Source: Brachionus manjavacas
Taxonomy: Eukaryota; Rotifera; Eurotatoria; Ploima; Brachionidae
Assembly: GCA_019054805.1 (NCBI GenBank)
Contig: JAHQIY010000007.1
Span: 1,431,501-1,495,500, forward strand
Direction of reading: 5' to 3'
DNA: 64,000 nucleotides
Both the position numbers and the translations under genes were made by a program. The notes under the pieces are model-generated. The model did no database searches. It had not been told where the DNA came from and was given only the letters and a program-made list of their open reading frames with translations. Positions 59,520-64,000 of this stretch are shown here, piece after piece. Every line of letters begins with the position of its first letter. The first letter of the stretch is position 1.

Positions 59520-59945
59520 AAATGATTTAGGGCTTGCTTTTTCTGGTACACCGGTTTAAGAAATAACCAACATGTATACTTAAATGAATGCACCAAAAAA
59601 TGATTGATTCCTTTCATCAAACAGTACTATCTGAAAGAGGGATACTTGTTCTGGCCAGACTTAGTGTCTTCTCATTAAGAAAAAAATGTAATAGCCTATC
59701 TGGATGAGCAAAACGTCTATTATATAGCTAAAGATAAAAACCTTCCTAACTAACAGCAAAGTAGACAAATCGAGGACTTTTGGGGAATTTTGAAAGCAGA
59801 AGTGTACAAAAAAAATTGATAAGCTGAAATTATGAATCAACTTGTTCATAGGATTAAGTATTACATAAAAAGATAGACCATAGCTCTATGAAAGTCTTGA
59901 TGAAATGCATTTTCTCTCTAGTTGATAAAGCAAGAAGGAAAGAAA
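59520..59945 (+). mobile_element. Tc1/mariner-like transposase relic
   Basis: Plus-strand pieces read FWYTGLRNNQHVYLNECTKK, LIPFIKQYYLKEGYLFWPDL, VIAYLDEQNVYYIAKDKNLP, RQIEDFWGILKAEVYKKN, QLVHRIKYYIK. This is the catalytic half of a Tc1/mariner-type transposase: the second catalytic Asp in FWPDL and the third acidic residue in the RPIEDFWG-like box. Several in-frame stops interrupt it. No terminal inverted repeats were found. Confidence 0.8.
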
Positions 59946-60115
59946 TAATTGAAAAAAAGAAAAAATGTGAATAAGTAGTATTTTTATTTAATTTAATAAT
60001 TCTTTTTGAATTTTAAAGAATATCAAAGTTAGAGGAAGTTCAAGTCAGTTCATTTTTTTACTCATATCCAGTTATTAAAGAAATTCACTAATTAGTTTAA
60101 AAAAAAATTATTTAG

Positions 60116-60408
60116 ATGAAACTAAATGATCAAAGCGAAAGGAATTTCACTTCTCCTTTTAATCCAGAAAATAAAGCAATTTTGAGTATGATCTGAAAGC
60201 GGTTCAAAATAAATAGAAGAAAATATGCATCAAATAATTGTTAGGAAAATATTCAGACAAAATTTACAAGCATACAAAATTTTTAAAATTTAGAGTATAC
60301 GAATTAAATGAAATTTTATTAAAAACTCAAATTATGATTGAAAATAATGGGATTTTGGAATATAAGAAAAATCTTGGCCCTTTTAAATTTTCAGAAAAGT
60401 TTTTTTAG
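60116..60408 (+). CDS. Candidate two-exon 60-aa protein, unknown
   Basis: join(60116..60185,60296..60408): MKLNDQSERNFTSPFNPENK, AILIYELNEILLKTQIMIEN, NGILEYKKNLGPFKFSEKFF, with a 110-bp intron (donor GTATGA, acceptor TTTAGAG). Frame continuity across the join and the amphipathic YELNEILLKTQIMIE stretch suggest a real small helical protein, but I know no family. Its ATG directly follows ATTTAG, like a splice acceptor. Its stop TAG directly abuts the ATG of the KANSL2-like gene, in the same frame. It might instead be an upstream ORF or 5' part of that gene. Confidence 0.4.
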
Positions 60409-62192
60409 ATGCCGAATAACAAATTAGTAGAAAGAAAAGATCAGGATCAATTTTGTTTGTTTCAAAGTTGCAGTTTAAAAAGGTATAAAATATTCGGTAA
60501 ATTTTGTGTTAAAGTTTAACAATTTTAAAATTAAAACCAATTATATATTTTAATTTGAAGTATCAAAAACTATGACTTTTGTTATCAGCATGTGGATTTA
60601 TTCGTAAAAAAAACTTGTCAAAAATATACTGTTTGTAAATGGAAAAATAATTCAAAAAAATGTAATCAATTGGTATTAAGTGATCAAAAAATTTTAAGCG
60701 AAAAGGAACAAAATGAGTAATTAATAGAAACATATATCAATTCTCTTTAAATTTACTTTTTTGAAGATTTTGTATAACTCATTCAGCTTTAATAAAGTTC
60801 AAACAAAATCAAGTTTTAAATCATTATGAACATGACAACAAAATGATCTATTGGAAAGATGATGATAAAAATTTTAATGAAATCGAACATAGTTTGAGAA
60901 ATAAACAAGATGCTGATGAATCTGGTGATGAGGACATCACTGATAACTTAATTGATGTTGATTCCGAGCCTGAATTTTTGAATTTTTCAAATGATAGTTC
61001 AGACCAAATAATGCTCCAAATAATCAAGCAACATTCAGGTTTTAATATTTTTTTGTTTTAAAAGTTCCAAAAATATAATTTCATTTAAATCAGAAGCCAA
61101 AAATTCAAATAGTGAAACAAATAATGAAAATTTACAAGCAAAAAATTTAGAATCTGTTGGTCTTGATCTTAGGTAATTTTACATTGTTCTGAAAAATAAT
61201 TTCTCATATCAATTTATAGCAAAAAGACAGTCTACACCAAAAATGAGTTGATTAAAATTTATAAATTAAAACTTAGCAAGTTAAAGTTAATGTACAGAAA
61301 ACAATTGAGAATTTTAAATGATAAATTGATCGTAGATCGAAAAAAATACCTTAACATGCTAAAAAGTCAAGATAATTACAAATACAGTGAAAAATTTTCA
61401 AATAATTACAGTGGTTACAGATCCTTAAATCAGATTGTAATTTTAATTATTTTTTGAATTTAATATTTTATTTTAGAATAAAAAAAGGAGGCTTATATGA
61501 AAGAAAAATATGATCCAAGATGTAATGATGTAATGTCTAATTCGGAAATTTATAGACACAAGTCTACAATTTTCCATAATAAATGTATTTATAAATCGTC
61601 CTGCAAGCAAATTGCACTTCCTCAAAGCAAATTTTGTCAATATCGTAAGTAAAATTAATTTTTTTTTTTGAAATTAAATTTTTAGTAAATAAAAATAGAT
61701 ATTGGCTTCGATTCGAACCAATTTGGATTTTGCAATTGTAGTTTAATACCTGGAGTTGAAAATTACGGATCAAAGCCACCTCTAATTAGAGATGTCATTC
61801 ACAAATGTGACAATAATATCGAATTTGAAAATCAAAATTTTGGTAAAAATGCTAGCGATTTTGAATTATTGCAAGAAAAAGTTTGCATTCCAGAGCATTT
61901 AATTGAAATACACAATAAATATCTGGAAAGTATAAAGAAATTTGGAGCAAATAGTAACCATGAAAATGCTAGGAATGTTGTATCAGATTCAAAAGGAGAT
62001 TTTTCAGAAAAATTCTATTTAAACAATGAAGTAAGTGAAGCGAATGCAATTAGTAAAGAAAGAGAATCGACAGCCTCAAGCTCTAGCGATTCTTCAACTT
62101 CAACCACCTCAGACTCAAACATGTCTATTTTATCTTCTTCTTCATCTTCTTCAACCGATTCTGATGAAGAATCAGTGGCTGAAAAAAATTAG
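60409..62192 (+). CDS. KANSL2-like subunit (NSL histone acetyltransferase complex)
   Basis: Seven exons, join(60409..60482,60561..60716,60767..61038,61094..61172,61220..61436,61488..61644,61699..62192), 482 aa (human KANSL2 ~490); all phases agree, introns 43-78 bp. The N-terminal Cys/His cluster reads CLFQSCSLK, YDFCYQHVDLF, CQKYTVCKWKNNSKKCN, EFCITHS. An acidic part and SVGLDL follow, then a helical IKIYKLKLSKLKLMYRKQLR. A second Cys/His cluster reads FHNKCIYKSSCKQIALPQSK, FCQYH, GFCNCSLIPG. The tail is Ser/Thr/acidic. Two C-C-FC-H clusters flanking a helical segment are the signature of KANSL2 and INO80D; length and the middle helix favour KANSL2. In other animals it is a nuclear scaffold subunit with KAT8/MOF. 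Two acceptors (AAAAAAAG, AAAAATAG) lack pyrimidine tracts. Confidence 0.78.
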
Positions 62193-64000
62193 AATAATGC
62201 GTTGGTTTTTTATTTAGTTATTTAGGATAGTTTTTATTTTTTAATGTTTAAGATATATTCAAAAATCATTTTCTAGAATTATTAGTTTAATTTTTACGTT
62301 ATAAATAATAAAATTAAATAAATGACTAATTATTAAATTTACTTTTTTCTCACATGTTTTGGAAATATATTTTTGACGAATTTTTTCATTATTTATTTCA
62401 AATTTAATAAAATAGCATACCGATAAAAAATCATTTAAAAAAAATATAAAAATATGATGGACTAAAAGTGTATTTTTAAAATAACTGACGTAAATAAAAA
62501 TAAAAACTGAGCTAATTCTTGAACAAAGGATAAAAATGAAATTTTTTTTCGATACATTTTTGGGTTAAACAATAAATCTTTAAAGAGTGTTATCTTTTTA
62601 TTTTAATTTAAAATGATATTAATTTTTTCTTTCTTTAATTTGCTTATGGGTTTTGAATTTAAAATTAAGTTTTTTAAATTTAAAGTCAGGACAAATTTAA
62701 TTCATTTACAATTGATAGAAATTTTTTTTCATCAAAATATAAGTTTAAATCTGAGTATAAAATTAAATGGAGAGTATGATTTTATTTACCTTTTAATTTT
62801 AAATCTCAATTTTTTTTAATTCTCTTTTTAAAATTATTTTGAAATTAAGTTTTTAAGTACCTCAAATTTAATAAAATACTATTTTTTTATCAAAAAAGTA
62901 GCAAAATATAAAAAAAGTATTCAAATAAAAATTTTATCGATTATTAAAAAAAAAGCAATTTCATTATAAAACCGCAATACTCACCTCTAAATATAAAAAA
63001 AAATCAACAATTATCACAATAAAAATATCGTTTTTTTTTCATTATTCAATTCAATTATTTTTGATTAGTTATTTTGGATCTAAAGAATTCGCTGAGAATA
63101 ATTAATAGATAATTGAAGAAATTTTTTTATTTAATTAAATTCTAAATAACAAAAAATTTACTAATTTACTAAATCATTTATTCTTATTTCTTCATTAAAT
63201 TTAAAGATCAATTTTTTTACATCTTATATTAAAACAACTTAAAATTTTTTCAAAAAATAATAATAGAAATAAAAAAATTTTAATAGAGATAACATAAAAT
63301 TCTTTATCCATTTAAGATTTAGATCATGGAACTTTGGCAGTAAACAAATTAACGATTTCATAGCCATTTATAATTTTAATCAAATGTAATTTTCGAATTA
63401 AAGAAGTTATTCTTATGGTTGATATCTGGGCTTTTTCAGTTTGAATTATATTCTTTTCTAGTTATGTACACTACGAACTCATTGCCAACTCAAGTTCAAG
63501 TCATTAAATAATTTAAAAAAAAGTCTCACTCGCTTGGCTTCCATAATAGTTGTAACAATAACTACCTAGAACGGAAGAAATTTCATTTGTCTTTGATTCT
63601 GACTGATGGATTCCAGATTCTATTTATTTGACTCAGTCTAATTAAAAAAGAAAAAAAAAATTTCAAAATAACAATCATAGAAATAAAAAAAAAATTAAAT
63701 TTTTTGTGTAAATTTGAATATCAAAAAATCTAGATAATTTATAATTTTTTTATAAAAGATGCTAATTGAAAATAATTTGACAATCGACAATTGATAGGCG
63801 AAACATAGCTTTTCTCGCAATTTTAGCAAAAAAGTCTTCACATTCATTGACTTTGGGATCTCGGAACTTCAAGATTAAGACAATTTATTATTTTAGAATA
63901 CTTTAAGATTTTTCTAGTCATTGAATTCATCATGAAAAAAAATTGAAAGGTTTTTGGATTTTTTTTTAAAAAAATACAAAAGTCTTTGACGCGGACTTTT
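62193..64000. other. AT-rich end of window, no gene seen
   Basis: AATAAA-type signals near 62307 may end the KANSL2-like transcript. No motif-bearing frame follows. A less AT-rich patch at about 63310-63620 shows no coding signal. Confidence 0.5.

Overview
The window looks like nuclear DNA from a compact, strongly AT-rich invertebrate genome. Genes are split by introns of about 48-60 bp with GT/AG ends, proteins are clearly metazoan (DES1, PTB, CELF, KANSL2-like, DIPK2-like, ERICH6/FAM194-like, ANKUB1-like), and mobile elements are non-LTR retrotransposons, a Tigger/pogo element and a Tc1/mariner relic. A rotifer (for example a monogonont) is my best guess, a flatworm or another small spiralian the alternative. 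This is inference: there is no rRNA or mitochondrial marker here.

Layout. 1-12.7 kb is almost gene-free AT-rich sequence with one probable EF-hand exon and one copy of a dispersed repeat. 12.7-19.4 kb holds a direct duplication of a sphingolipid desaturase gene (DES1): an intact two-exon copy and a near-identical copy broken by a 1-bp deletion in a T-run. 21-24.6 kb is a graveyard of decayed non-LTR retrotransposons. 25.4-30.7 kb carries an intronless small heat-shock protein with two alpha-crystallin domains and an HSE/TATA promoter, a tRNA-Lys-like relic, and a 12-exon ERICH6/FAM194-like gene that I rebuilt exon by exon (606 aa, all phases agree). 30.7-36.9 kb is gene-poor but holds two long hairpins and a LINE 3' fragment. 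37.1-38.8 kb is an intronless PTB-family gene, far more GC-rich than its surroundings. 41.3-46.8 kb is a nested mobile element: a jockey/CR1-like non-LTR retrotransposon inside a Tigger element whose terminal inverted repeats and TA target duplication are still visible. 48.3-62.2 kb is a dense gene cluster: ANKUB1-like, DIPK2-like kinase, a secreted TSP1/SRCR protein, a small C2H2-like protein, a CELF RNA-binding protein, a folate-receptor-like GPI protein, a mariner relic, a 60-aa two-exon ORF, and a KANSL2-like chromatin subunit.

The genes do not form one pathway. Two same-strand pairs are very close: ANKUB1-like/DIPK2-like (95 bp apart) and the 60-aa ORF/KANSL2-like (stop codon directly followed by the next ATG). 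They may be co-transcribed, possibly with spliced-leader trans-splicing, but no SL gene is seen here. Several frameshifts (DES1 copy 2, the transposase, LINE ORF2) lie at or near homopolymer runs, so sequencing error must be excluded before calling them biological. All exon joins were derived by eye from reading frame, splice dinucleotides and family resemblance.
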